64,000 nt of DNA from Lachnospiraceae bacterium (GTDB lineage Bacteria > Bacillota > Clostridia > Lachnospirales > Lachnospiraceae), in assembly GCA_017482205.1 (NCBI GenBank), contig JAFUNK010000024.1, positions 1 to 64,000 of the forward strand, in the 5' to 3' direction. Both the position numbers and the translations under genes were made by a program. Positions 1 through 7,763 of this stretch are shown one piece after another. The notes beneath the pieces are model-generated. The model had not been told where the DNA came from. It worked only from the letters and a program-made list of their open reading frames with translations, and ran no database searches. How positions within the stretch are numbered: position 1 is the first letter of the stretch; every line of letters begins with the position of its first letter.

Positions 1-1
1 G

Positions 2-580
2 GCATGGGGACTTGGACGGCCAATAGCTGCAATTCGTTTTGTGTATAACCAAGTCCAAGGAATTTCCACTCCGGTCACGCCAGAGAGCACAAGCCCCTTG
101 CAGGAAGAGGGAATAAGTGAGATACTGGATGTGGGGGATGGCGATGGAATTATGCTTGAAGGTGAGTCGGCAGTAATAATGTTCGATCCTTATGAAGGAG
201 TTAAACAAGCGTCGGAATATCTACAATCACAAGGGATTCCAAGGGCATACAGAAAACAGATATTGGAATCATTTAATATAGAAACTATCAAGATTGAAAT
301 TGCTGGAGATAATACATATGGTTTGCGATTTTATGGTGGCAATGCGAGTGCACAAGGAAGATATTTATTTGAAACATTTTCACCATTGACTAATAGACAA
401 AATTTGGCACTACTATATGAATGGAATAGTATGACTGGTATTCAACAATTTCAAGTTAGAGATGGTGTAATTATGATTACGGGAACTGCTGCAGCTCAAA
501 ATGATTTTGGAAGTCACTATGTTGGTGGCGCAAAACAATGGTATATTAATAACTTGGAGGATTTAATAAGATGTTATTAG
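2..580 (+). CDS. Polymorphic toxin, C-terminal end (5' end outside window)
   Basis: The reading frame is open to the left edge, so only the last ~192 residues of a larger protein are seen. The first in-window GTG (41) is probably internal. After a linker rich in P, S, T and E, the last ~110 residues have the look of a secreted polymorphic-toxin tip: a RFYGG motif, then GRYLFETF, an N-x-L-A-L stretch, VIMITGTAAAQ and a closing YVGGAKQWYI. I recognise this pattern from C-terminal cassettes of Rhs, CdiA and LXG-like toxins, but I cannot name the activity. The TAG stop lies inside the next gene, which is typical of toxin-immunity pairs. The family link is from memory and the enzymatic activity is unknown. 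Confidence 0.6.
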   Translation, partial: AWGLGRPIAAIRFVYNQVQGISTPVTPESTSPLQEEGISEILDVGDGDGIMLEGESAVIMFDPYEGVKQASEYLQSQGIPRAYRKQILESFNIETIKIEIAGDNTYGLRFYGGNASAQGRYLFETFSPLTNRQNLALLYEWNSMTGIQQFQVRDGVIMITGTAAAQNDFGSHYVGGAKQWYINNLEDLIRCY

Positions 581-837
581 AAGAAAAATTTGTTAAGAGA
601 AATAAGGAGTTACAGAAAAAAATAATATTAGAAATAGAGAAAGTAAAAATGGGACAGAGTAAGAAAAATATATTGCAGCTACAAGCAATATTAAAAGACC
701 TTAAGGAAAGTAGTGAGGTAAAAAACAAGACCTTAAGTTATTCTCGGATTATAATAGATTCTTGGGATTATACAGATCAGTTAGGTATAGAGTTGATTGA
801 ATTGGCAGAATTATATAAGAAAATTAATATATCCTAA
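571..837 (+). CDS. Candidate immunity protein
   Basis: This 88-residue protein is lysine- and glutamate-rich and mostly helical in character, with no signal peptide or membrane segment. Its ATG overlaps the last 10 bases of the toxin gene. A GGAGG lies at 556-560, about 10 bases upstream, so the start is well supported. The region is much more AT-rich than the fab genes downstream, which is common for exchangeable toxin-immunity cassettes. I do not recognise the family. The immunity role is inferred only from size, overlap and position. Confidence 0.55.
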   Translation: MLLEEKFVKRNKELQKKIILEIEKVKMGQSKKNILQLQAILKDLKESSEVKNKTLSYSRIIIDSWDYTDQLGIELIELAELYKKINIS

Positions 838-979
838 TTTACAAAAATTATAATTGATAAAAGACAATATACAGTTGAATATAATAAAAGAAATTGACTC
901 TAAATATAGAACATGAAACAAGTATAGATTTAAAAGAGATGAGGATTTCTGATTACGTGTATTATAGAGAACAATTGTA

Positions 980-1398
980 TTGACAAAAAATTTAGACGTA
1001 AAAGCAGCAAGAGACCTTGCAGAAGAACATGCATTTATAAGCAGCATATACAGTGTGCCCTTAAAGCTGGGAGGGGGCGGAATGGCAGCCCTGTACCAGA
1101 TGGGTTGTTACCTGTCAGGGACCCCGATAAATACAGAGAGCCACTGGTATACGTCACTAAGACAGGCAGAAGAAATCAGATCCACCATATCGGAAGATAT
1201 GGGAGCAGCAGGGCAAATCGCATATCATGCCACAATGGGCATACTGGACTATGGAGCAGCAAACATAGTCACATGCGGGCATGGCGGAATCCTGATGGCG
1301 GTACAGGGATATGGAGAGAGCATTCAGGGGCTGCAACGGCTTGTTGGGAAGTGTGGCAGAAGGCAGCGAGGAAACAGGATGGCTTAAAGTTAAAATAG
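980..1398 (+). pseudogene. Relic of a toxin or phage-like structural gene
   Basis: From a possible TTG at 980, one frame reads a plausible ~120-residue protein fragment. It contains EEHAFISSIYSVP, a glycine-rich LGGGGMAALYQMG stretch and a GAANIV segment. After about 1310 it degenerates into an arginine- and glycine-rich tail (GRRQRGNRMA) that looks like a frameshift. A second frame (1105-1398) reads a better-looking end, WEVWQKAARKQ. There is no convincing ribosome binding site. The GC content rises sharply relative to 580-980. I read it as the remnant of a larger pre-toxin or phage-like gene left downstream of the immunity gene. This is an inference and the parent family is not identified. 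Confidence 0.4.
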
Positions 1399-1514
1399 GC
1401 ATAAAGTGAATTGGCGGGATAGATGTTCTGTATATAATCAAAAAATCAAAGATGTTTTTGTCGAATACTTTTATAATTTATCATGTTCCCACAGTGGCAT
1501 TGTGGTCTTGTTTA

Positions 1515-1523
1515 TGCTATAAT
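1515..1523 (+). promoter_or_regulatory. Extended -10 promoter for mraY
   Basis: TGCTATAAT is a perfect extended -10 element, about 75 bases upstream of the mraY start. No convincing -35 hexamer is seen, as expected for extended -10 promoters. Confidence 0.5.
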
Positions 1524-1599
1524 GCATAAAAGGCAGGAATAGAGAGGCCTGAGTGAAGAAACATTTTAGATAGAATACATAGATTTCGGAGGATGGTAT

Positions 1600-2556
1600 A
1601 TGTTACCTTATTTTTTTGCGGATAAGCTTGAGTGGATTGCCTTTGTGGGCATATTGGCAGCGTTTGCGGGAACCTGTTTTTTTATTAGCAAATGCAGTCA
1701 GTATCTGCCCAAGGATTTGGGAAGGGATTTTGCGGTAGAAGGTAAAAAATCCGCAGGAAAACCCAGAGGAGCTGGTATTATTTTTATACTGGTGTTTGCG
1801 GTGGCAACCCTGTTGTTTTCCAATTTAAGTCTGGAAATCTGTATCTATCTAATGTTGGTTGTGATAGAGATGCTCACCGGTTTCTTTGATGATACAGCCG
1901 AAAAGCCCTGGGGCGAGTGGAAAAAGGGACTGTTGGATTTGTTTGTAGCAGTTGCGGTAACAGGAACTTATCTTTATTACAATTCCAGTACGCTTATTTT
2001 CGGAGATACGGTTATTACCCTGCATCCTGCATTGTTTGCAGTATGTGCGGTAGTGCTGGTGTGGGCGGCCATCAATGTGACTAACTGTGCAGACGGTGTG
2101 GACGGTTTATCCGGTACATTGGTAATAGTGACACTGACCAGCTTCTATGTAATCGATAAAATATTAGGAACAGGTTCAGATATGGCATTTCCCGTACTGT
2201 TGTTTATGGTATGTATTCTGGGATATCTGTGGTACAATGCGACTCCCAGCCGTCTGTTGATGGGTGATGCAGGTTCCCGTGCCATGGGTGTGTTTATCAG
2301 TATCGTAGCGTTGAAGTCCGGTAATCCCCTGTTGTTTATTCCGGCGGCATTTGTGTTGATTATGGACGGCGGCTTGGGACTTTTAAAGGTTTCCCTGATT
2401 CGTGTGCTCAAAATCCGTATACTGAAAAATACCCTTACACCCCTCCATGACCATGTGCGTAAAAAATTGGAATGGTCCAATACGCAGACTGTCTTCCGCT
2501 TCGTCATTATTCAGGTAGTAGTATCTTTTGCTACAGTATATATGTTAATGTTATAA
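1600..2556 (+). CDS. mraY: MraY-type phospho-N-acetylmuramoyl-pentapeptide transferase
   Basis: This membrane enzyme transfers phospho-MurNAc-pentapeptide to undecaprenyl phosphate, the first membrane step of peptidoglycan synthesis (lipid I). The 318-residue protein has about ten hydrophobic segments and the family motifs in order: GKPRGAG (~53-59), FFDD (95-98) with the paired aspartates, NCADGVDGLSG (162-172), MGDAGS (221-226) and TPLHDH (280-285). The last motif corresponds to the HxH element of MraY rather than to WecA or TagO. A GGAGGAT lies 5 bases before the ATG. It is not in a mur/dcw cluster here but stands alone upstream of acpP, so it may be the main enzyme or a second copy. Confidence 0.82.
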   Translation: MLPYFFADKLEWIAFVGILAAFAGTCFFISKCSQYLPKDLGRDFAVEGKKSAGKPRGAGIIFILVFAVATLLFSNLSLEICIYLMLVVIEMLTGFFDDTAEKPWGEWKKGLLDLFVAVAVTGTYLYYNSSTLIFGDTVITLHPALFAVCAVVLVWAAINVTNCADGVDGLSGTLVIVTLTSFYVIDKILGTGSDMAFPVLLFMVCILGYLWYNATPSRLLMGDAGSRAMGVFISIVALKSGNPLLFIPAAFVLIMDGGLGLLKVSLIRVLKIRILKNTLTPLHDHVRKKLEWSNTQTVFRFVIIQVVVSFATVYMLML

Positions 2557-2572
2557 TATTTCAAATAAACAC

Positions 2573-2601
2573 TTGACAAATCATGGTATGCTACATATAC
2601 T
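2573..2601 (+). promoter_or_regulatory. Sigma-A promoter of acpP-fabK
   Basis: TTGACA (2573-2578) and TATACT (2596-2601) are separated by exactly 17 bases. The FabT-type palindrome begins at the last base of the -10 box, so a bound repressor would cover the transcription start. Confidence 0.8.
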
Positions 2602-2615
2602 TTGATTATCAAACT
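2599..2615 (+). promoter_or_regulatory. FabT-type operator at acpP
   Basis: The sequence ACTTTGATTATCAAACT fully fits the pattern AnTTTGAnTnTCAAAnT that I recall for streptococcal FabT, with perfect TTTGA/TCAAA arms. It overlaps the -10 box and start region of the acpP promoter. A FabT-like MarR protein is encoded at 16610-17071. Confidence 0.72.
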
Positions 2616-2643
2616 ATTTTTAAATTCAAAGGAGATTAGAGAA

Positions 2644-2877
2644 ATGTTAGAAAAAGTAAGCGAAATTATAAAAGAACAGTTAAATCTGGACGGAGTTGAA
2701 ATTACTGAGGCTTCTTCTTTTAAAGAGGATTTAGGAGCAGACTCTTTAGACTTATTCGAATTGGTAATGGCTCTGGAAGAAGAATACGGTACAGAAATTC
2801 CTTCTGAAGATCTGGAAAATCTGACTACTGTAGGTGATGTTATCAACTATTTAAAAGATAAGGGTATTGAGGCATAA
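2644..2877 (+). CDS. acpP: Acyl carrier protein
   Basis: This is the acidic carrier protein of type II fatty acid synthesis, and it holds the growing acyl chain on phosphopantetheine. The 77-residue length is normal. The attachment site is Ser34 in the GADSLD motif, followed by the usual EEYGTEIP helix region. The ATG at 2644 is chosen because GGAG (2631-2634) lies 9 bases upstream. An upstream in-frame TTG at 2602 falls inside the operator and is rejected. The stop is 5 bases before fabK, so the two genes form one unit. Expression is probably repressed by the FabT-like regulator. Confidence 0.95.
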   Translation: MLEKVSEIIKEQLNLDGVEITEASSFKEDLGADSLDLFELVMALEEEYGTEIPSEDLENLTTVGDVINYLKDKGIEA

Positions 2878-2882
2878 AATAC

Positions 2883-3806
2883 ATGAAAACTAGAGTAACG
2901 GAGTTACTGGGAACAAAGTATCCCATTATTCAGGGCGGTATGGCCTGGGTTGCTGAATACCATCTTGCCGCAGCGGTTTCCAATGCCGGCGGTTTAGGTA
3001 TCATCGGTGCAGGCAGTGCACCGGGTGAAGTGGTAAGAGAGCAGATTAAAAAAGCAAAAGAGCTGACTGATAAGCCTTTTGGTGTTAACGTTATGCTGAT
3101 GAATCCCAATGCGGATGAAGTGGCACAGGTTATCGTGGAAGAAGGTATTAAAGTAGTAACTACCGGTGCCGGTAATCCTGCAAAATACATGCAGATGTGG
3201 AAAGATGCCGGTATAAAGGTAATTCCCGTAGTTGCCAGCGTAGCACTTGCAAAGCTGATGGAGCGTGCCGGTGCGGATGCGGTAGTTGCAGAGGGAATGG
3301 AAGCCGGCGGACACATTGGTTCCGCAACCACCATGACTATGGTGCCTCAGATTGTAGATGCAGTTGACATTCCCGTTATTGCTGCCGGTGGTATCGGTGA
3401 CGGACGCGGTTTTGCAGCAGCTATGATGTTAGGTGCGGAAGGCGTACAGATGGGTACCCGTTTCTGCGTAGCAACAGAAGCCATTACCCATGCCAACTAC
3501 AAAGAAAAGATTATTAAAGCAAAGGATATTGACTCCGAAGTTACCGGTATGAGCCACGGACATCCTGTTCGTGTTATCCGTAACAAGATGACCAGAGAGT
3601 ATATAAAGCTGGAAAAAGAGGGTGCATCCTTTGAAGAACTGGAATACTTAACCTTAGGTACTCTGCGTAAGGCTGTAATGGAAGGGGACGTAACCAACGG
3701 AACCGTTATGGCAGGACAGATTGCAGGTTTGATTTCCAAGGAACAGACCTGTCAGGAAATGATTGAAGAAATCATGGCAGAGGCAAAAGCACTTTTAAAC
3801 AAGTAG
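2883..3806 (+). CDS. fabK: Enoyl-ACP reductase II (FabK)
   Basis: FabK is the FMN-dependent, NAD(P)H-using enoyl-ACP reductase that finishes each elongation cycle in many Firmicutes in place of FabI. The 307-residue protein has the start IIQGGMAW (15-22), the NAGGLGIIG flavin region, and EAGGHIG with His144, which matches the catalytic histidine position of pneumococcal FabK. It also has the phosphate-binding IPVIAAGGIGDGRG and VQMGTRF motifs. It follows acpP closely. A 195-base gap with a hairpin and a new operator separates it from fabD. A paralogue-like nitronate monooxygenase lies at 7764-8816, but this copy has the clear FabK features. Confidence 0.92.
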   Translation: MKTRVTELLGTKYPIIQGGMAWVAEYHLAAAVSNAGGLGIIGAGSAPGEVVREQIKKAKELTDKPFGVNVMLMNPNADEVAQVIVEEGIKVVTTGAGNPAKYMQMWKDAGIKVIPVVASVALAKLMERAGADAVVAEGMEAGGHIGSATTMTMVPQIVDAVDIPVIAAGGIGDGRGFAAAMMLGAEGVQMGTRFCVATEAITHANYKEKIIKAKDIDSEVTGMSHGHPVRVIRNKMTREYIKLEKEGASFEELEYLTLGTLRKAVMEGDVTNGTVMAGQIAGLISKEQTCQEMIEEIMAEAKALLNK

Positions 3807-3877
3807 TGTTACATAACAGTTTCCGGGGAGGCTGCCACAGGCAGCAGGATAGAAGTTCATTTTATATGATACACACA

Positions 3878-3897
3878 GGGAGGTCGAAAGACCTCCC
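3878..3897 (+). terminator. Hairpin after fabK
   Basis: GGGAGGTC and GACCTCCC form a perfect 8-bp stem closed by a GAAA tetraloop. The downstream bases (GCTATTTGAG) are only mildly T-rich, so termination may be partial. A smaller GCTGCC/GGCAGC hairpin lies just upstream (3829-3843). Confidence 0.5.
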
Positions 3898-3913
3898 GCT
3901 ATTTGAGATTATT

Positions 3914-3930
3914 ACTTTGAAAATCAAAAT
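3914..3930 (+). promoter_or_regulatory. FabT-type operator at fabD
   Basis: ACTTTGAAAATCAAAAT has perfect TTTGA/TCAAA arms with a 3-base centre. It differs from the acpP site only in the centre and flanks. It lies about 75 bases upstream of the fabD start in an AT-rich stretch that probably holds the promoter of the second fab unit. Confidence 0.68.
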
Positions 3931-4003
3931 ATTTAATATAAAAAATAAATTAAGAGAAAAATTCTGTTAATTTAAGTGCCCAAAGCGGCAGAAGGAGAAG
4001 AGT

Positions 4004-4921
4004 ATGGGAAAGATAGCATTTGTGTTTCCGGGACAGGGTTCCCAGTATGTGGGAATGGGAAAGGATTTTTATGATGCCATCCCGGCATGCAAGGAAGTTT
4101 TTGAGGTAGCAAATAAGGCAGTAGATTTGGATGTAGCAGCACTTTGTTTTGAAGAAAACGACAATATTAATATTACAGAGTACACCCAGATTGCCATGCT
4201 GACAACTGAGCTGGCTATTCTTGCGGCAGTGAAAGAAAAAGGTATCAAGGCAGACGTAACTGCAGGTTTAAGTCTGGGTGAATACGGCGCTTTATATACT
4301 GCAGGTGTGATGAGTATGGAAGACATCTTTAAAGTAGTCCGTAAGAGAGGTCTCTATATGCAGGAGGCAGTACCCACAGGTGGTGCCATGACCGCGGTTT
4401 TAGGTTTAGATAATGAAACCATTGAAAAGGTTTGCGGAGAAATCGAAGGAAATGTATCCGTAGCAAATTACAACTGTCCCGGACAGACCGTTATTACCGG
4501 TGAAGAAAGTGCTGTTGCAGCAGCGGCAGAAGCCCTGTCCGCAGCAGGTGCAAAGAGATGCATTCCCTTAAAGGTAAGCGGACCTTTCCATTCTTCCATG
4601 TTAGAGGGTGCAGGCAAGAAGCTTCGCGAAGAACTGGATAAGGTAGAGTTAAGCACTATGCAGATTCCTTATCTGACCAATGTAACCGCAGATTATGTAA
4701 AAGACGTTGCGGAAGTAAAAGACCTTTTAGAGCGTCAGGTATCTTCCTCCGTTCGTTGGCAGCAGTCCGTAGAGCGTATGATTGCTGACGGTGTGGACAC
4801 CTTTATTGAAATCGGACCCGGCAAGACCTTAAGCGGCTTCTTAAAGAAAATCAACAAAGAAATGACCGCCATCAATATTGAGAAGCTGGAAGACTTAGCG
4901 AAATTAGATGCATTAGTATAG
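4004..4921 (+). CDS. fabD: Malonyl-CoA:ACP transacylase (FabD)
   Basis: FabD loads malonyl groups from CoA onto AcpP. The 305-residue protein starts with VFPGQGSQYVGMG (7-19). It has the nucleophile elbow GLSLGE with Ser90 (GLS rather than the commoner GHS) and the partner His196 in GPFHSSML. The QTVITGE and IEIGPGKTLSGF motifs are also present. The start is preceded by AGGAGAAG. It opens the second fab unit behind its own FabT-type operator. The 235 bases between fabD and fabG hold a long hairpin element rather than a gene. Confidence 0.93.
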   Translation: MGKIAFVFPGQGSQYVGMGKDFYDAIPACKEVFEVANKAVDLDVAALCFEENDNINITEYTQIAMLTTELAILAAVKEKGIKADVTAGLSLGEYGALYTAGVMSMEDIFKVVRKRGLYMQEAVPTGGAMTAVLGLDNETIEKVCGEIEGNVSVANYNCPGQTVITGEESAVAAAAEALSAAGAKRCIPLKVSGPFHSSMLEGAGKKLREELDKVELSTMQIPYLTNVTADYVKDVAEVKDLLERQVSSSVRWQQSVERMIADGVDTFIEIGPGKTLSGFLKKINKEMTAINIEKLEDLAKLDALV

Positions 4922-4936
4922 TAAACCCCGTGGAAT

Positions 4937-5130
4937 GTTGCCATTAGTTAGATTTTTCTGCCGATTGTAAAAAGTTTCTTTGCAGACGTGCTCTCGCTCC
5001 ATGAGAAACGTAGCGGACACTAAGCTCGAAACCTTCTCTGCGAGAAGTCTTCTTGCTAAGTGCCGACGTTTCCCAAGGGTCTGCGTCAGAAAGCTTTTTA
5101 CAACCGACAGACAATCTAACCAAAGGCAAC
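4937..5130 (+). repeat. Long-hairpin element, copy A (fabD-fabG gap)
   Basis: This is a 194-nt near-perfect inverted repeat. The outer arms begin GTTGCC and end GGCAAC, and about 50 bases on each side pair, including a TTGTAAAAAG block. The core (4982-5084) contains CTCTCGCTCCATGAGAAACG, then a CGGACAC/GTGCCG helix, an apical CTTCTC-TGC-GAGAAG hairpin and CCAAGGGTCTGC. Copies B (19097-19274) and C (23737-23913) share the core but have unrelated outer arms. The element ends 27 bases before the fabG start, so it lies in the mRNA between fabD and fabG. Confidence 0.8.
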
Positions 5131-5156
5131 AGTCCTCACACGAAAAGGAGCATGAC

Positions 5157-5897
5157 ATGTTAAACGGTAAAGTAGCATTAATCACCGGTGCAAGCCGTGG
5201 TATCGGTAAAGAAATCGCACTCACCTTTGCTTCCTATGGTGCAAAGGTAGTGGTAAACTACAACGGTTCCAAAGAAAAAGCAGATGAAGTAGTAAAAGAA
5301 ATCGAAGCAATGGGTGGCGAAGCAATTGCAATCCAATGTTCCGTAGCAGACTATGAAGCTTGCGGTAATATGGTAAACGAAGCCATTGCAAAATTCGGCA
5401 AGGTAGATATTCTGGTAAACAACGCAGGTATCACCAAGGACAATCTGGTTATGAAAATCAGCGACGAAGATTTTGATGCTGTTATCGACACCAACTTAAA
5501 GGGAACCTTCAACTGTATCAAGCAGTTGTATCGTCCTTTCTTAAAGCAGAGAAGCGGACGTATTATCAATATGACTTCCGTAACCGGTATCTTAGGTAAC
5601 GCGGGTCAGGCAAATTACGCAGCCAGCAAGGCAGGCGTAATCGGTCTCACCAAGAGTGTGGCAAGAGAACTGGCAACCAGAGGTATCACCGTCAATGCCA
5701 TTGCACCGGGCTTTATTGCAACCGAGATGACCGATGCCATGACGGATGCCGCAAAACAGGCAGTACTGTCCCAGATTCCTTTGGGCAGAGTAGGCAACAC
5801 CAAGGATATTGCAGAAACCGCAGCATTCTTGGCAAGTGATAAGGCAGCTTACATTACCGGTCAGGTGATTTCCGTAGACGGCGGCATGTATATGTAA
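5157..5897 (+). CDS. fabG: 3-oxoacyl-ACP reductase (FabG)
   Basis: FabG is the NADPH-dependent short-chain dehydrogenase that reduces beta-ketoacyl-ACP. The 246-residue protein has the nucleotide loop GASRGIG (11-17), NNAG (88-91), and the catalytic set Ser141, Tyr154 and Lys158 in YAASK. It ends with ISVDGGMYM, as is usual for FabG. The ATG at 5157 follows AAAAGGAG. The frame is open further upstream through the hairpin element, but that extension is arginine-rich and not protein-like. Translation may respond to the hairpin that ends 27 bases upstream. Confidence 0.94.
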   Translation: MLNGKVALITGASRGIGKEIALTFASYGAKVVVNYNGSKEKADEVVKEIEAMGGEAIAIQCSVADYEACGNMVNEAIAKFGKVDILVNNAGITKDNLVMKISDEDFDAVIDTNLKGTFNCIKQLYRPFLKQRSGRIINMTSVTGILGNAGQANYAASKAGVIGLTKSVARELATRGITVNAIAPGFIATEMTDAMTDAAKQAVLSQIPLGRVGNTKDIAETAAFLASDKAAYITGQVISVDGGMYM

Positions 5898-6016
5898 AAG
5901 GACAGTGCCGTGGCACATGGAGTAAGTAAATGTGGCACGGGACAGTATAGTTCAGCCCGTGGCAAAGAACGATTGAAATAAGCAGGAATTGACATAAGTG
6001 AAAAAGGAGAAGTAGA

Positions 6017-7252
6017 ATGAGTAGAAGAGTTGTTGTAACAGGTATGGGTGCCATTACCCCCATCGGTTTATCAGTAGAAGAATTTTGGGAGAGTGTAAAA
6101 GCAGGCAAGACCGGCTTTGCACCGATTACCAAATTTGATGCCAGCGAATATAAGTGCCATATCGCAGCAGAAGTAAACGGCTTTGACGGCAAGAATTACA
6201 TGGATTTCAAGGCTGCAAAGAGAATGGAGCTGTTCTGCCAGTATGCAGTAGCGGCAACTAAGGAAGCTTTGGAAGATGCCGGTCTGGATATGGAAAAAGA
6301 AGACCCGTTCCGTGTAGGTGTTTCCGTAGGTTCCGGTATCGGTTCCTTACAGGCAATGGAAAGAGAACATCAGAAATTATTGGAAAAAGGACCTTCCCGC
6401 GTGAATCCTCTGTTAGTACCTATGATGATTTGTAACATGGCAGCAGGTAACGTATCCATTCAGTATGGTTTAAAAGGTAAGAGCATTAACGTAGTAACCG
6501 CTTGTGCAACCGGTACAAACTCTATCGGTGAAGCGTTCCGTGCTATCCAGTATGGTGAAGCAGATGTGATGGTGGCAGGCGGTACAGAAAGCAGCGTTAC
6601 CCCTATCGGTATTGCAGGATTTACCGCACTGACCGCACTGAGCAGTTCCGATGACCCGGCACGTTGTTCCATTCCTTTTGATAAAGAACGCAGTGGCTTT
6701 GTTATGGGTGAAGGTTCTGCGGTTGTTATTCTGGAAGAATTAGAGCATGCAAAGGCTCGAGGCGCAAAGATTTATGCAGAAGTAGCAGGTTACGGATGTA
6801 CCTCCGATGCATACCATATCACCTCTCCCGCAGAGGACGGCTCCGGTGCGGCAAAGGCTATGGAATATGCAATTATGGATGCAGGTATTGCAAAAGAAGA
6901 GATTACCTACATCAACGCACACGGTACCAGCACACACCACAACGACCTGTTTGAAACCAGAGCAATCAAGCTGTTGTTTGGTGAGCACGCAAACAATATT
7001 AAAATCAACTCTACCAAGTCCATGGTAGGTCACCTTTTAGGTGCAGCAGGTGCACTGGAATTTGTAACCTGTGTAAAGGAATTGGAAGACGGCTTTATCC
7101 ACAAGACCGTAGGTTATCAGGTGCCTGATGAAGAATGTGATTTGGATTACTGCAAGGAATCCGTAGAAGGTGAATTTACCTATGCACTTTCCAACTCTTT
7201 AGGTTTTGGCGGACACAACGCAAGTATCATCGTAAAGAAATATACAGAGTAA
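6017..7252 (+). CDS. fabF: 3-oxoacyl-ACP synthase II (FabF)
   Basis: FabF is the condensing enzyme for chain elongation. The 411-residue protein has the thiolase-fold triad Cys163 (TACATGTNS), His302 (NAHGTSTHHND) and His339 (KSMVGHLLGAAG), plus a C-terminal SNSLGFGGHN loop. The ATG follows AAAAAGGAGAAG. The 119-base gap after fabG contains an imperfect GTGGCAC-type hairpin but no clear terminator, so fabD to fabF are probably co-transcribed. Confidence 0.95.
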   Translation: MSRRVVVTGMGAITPIGLSVEEFWESVKAGKTGFAPITKFDASEYKCHIAAEVNGFDGKNYMDFKAAKRMELFCQYAVAATKEALEDAGLDMEKEDPFRVGVSVGSGIGSLQAMEREHQKLLEKGPSRVNPLLVPMMICNMAAGNVSIQYGLKGKSINVVTACATGTNSIGEAFRAIQYGEADVMVAGGTESSVTPIGIAGFTALTALSSSDDPARCSIPFDKERSGFVMGEGSAVVILEELEHAKARGAKIYAEVAGYGCTSDAYHITSPAEDGSGAAKAMEYAIMDAGIAKEEITYINAHGTSTHHNDLFETRAIKLLFGEHANNIKINSTKSMVGHLLGAAGALEFVTCVKELEDGFIHKTVGYQVPDEECDLDYCKESVEGEFTYALSNSLGFGGHNASIIVKKYTE

Positions 7253-7288
7253 TTCAGAGCCGCAAAAGCGGCAGGAAGAGAGGAAGTA

Positions 7289-7717
7289 ATGGCAGTTTTA
7301 AATACAAAGCAGATTATGGAAATTATTCCCCACAGACAGCCGTTTTTACTGGTAGATACCATTGAAGAAATGGAAGTGGGTCAAAGAGCGTTAGGCAAGA
7401 AATGTGTTACCTATAATGAGCCTTTCTTTGCAGGACACTTCCCCGGAGAACCCATTATGCCGGGCGTACTGATTATTGAGGCATTGGCACAGACTGGTGC
7501 GGTAGCACTGTTAAGTATGCCGGAAAACAAAGGCAGACTGGCATTGTTCGGTGGTATTAAGAACGCAAAATTTAAGGGGAAAGTAGTTCCCGGTGATGTA
7601 TTGATGTTAGAAACCTCCATTATCAAAATGAAGGGTCCCGTAGGTGTAGGAGATGCCAAAGCCTATGTGGACGGTAAAGTGGTTGCCAGTGCAGAAATCA
7701 CTTTTATGTTGGCATAA
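7289..7717 (+). CDS. fabZ: 3-hydroxyacyl-ACP dehydratase (FabZ)
   Basis: FabZ removes water from 3-hydroxyacyl-ACP and has a hot-dog fold. The 142-residue protein has the typical start IIPHRQPFLLVD (12-23). The catalytic His50 is in GHFPGEPIMPGV and Glu64 is in the following helix. Related Firmicutes clusters often have accB, accC, accD and accA around fabZ, but none of these is present in this window. Confidence 0.95.
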   Translation: MAVLNTKQIMEIIPHRQPFLLVDTIEEMEVGQRALGKKCVTYNEPFFAGHFPGEPIMPGVLIIEALAQTGAVALLSMPENKGRLALFGGIKNAKFKGKVVPGDVLMLETSIIKMKGPVGVGDAKAYVDGKVVASAEITFMLA

Positions 7718-7763
7718 GTGCTCACAAAAAGGCTAAAAGCTGAGCGACATAAAAAGGAGCATC

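Noticed and set aside
1105-1398. Intact small gene in the alternative frame of the relic
   Set aside because: It is rich in Arg, His, Trp and Gly with no ribosome site. Only its last part looks protein-like, which fits a frameshifted relic better.
4980-5156. N-terminal extension of FabG through the upstream gap
   Set aside because: The frame is open, but the region is the long-hairpin element. The encoded peptide is arginine-rich and unlike FabG, while ATG 5157 has a proper ribosome site.
5898-6016. Terminator between fabG and fabF
   Set aside because: The CGTGGCAC-type inverted repeat is short and imperfect and has no T-run, so co-transcription is more likely.
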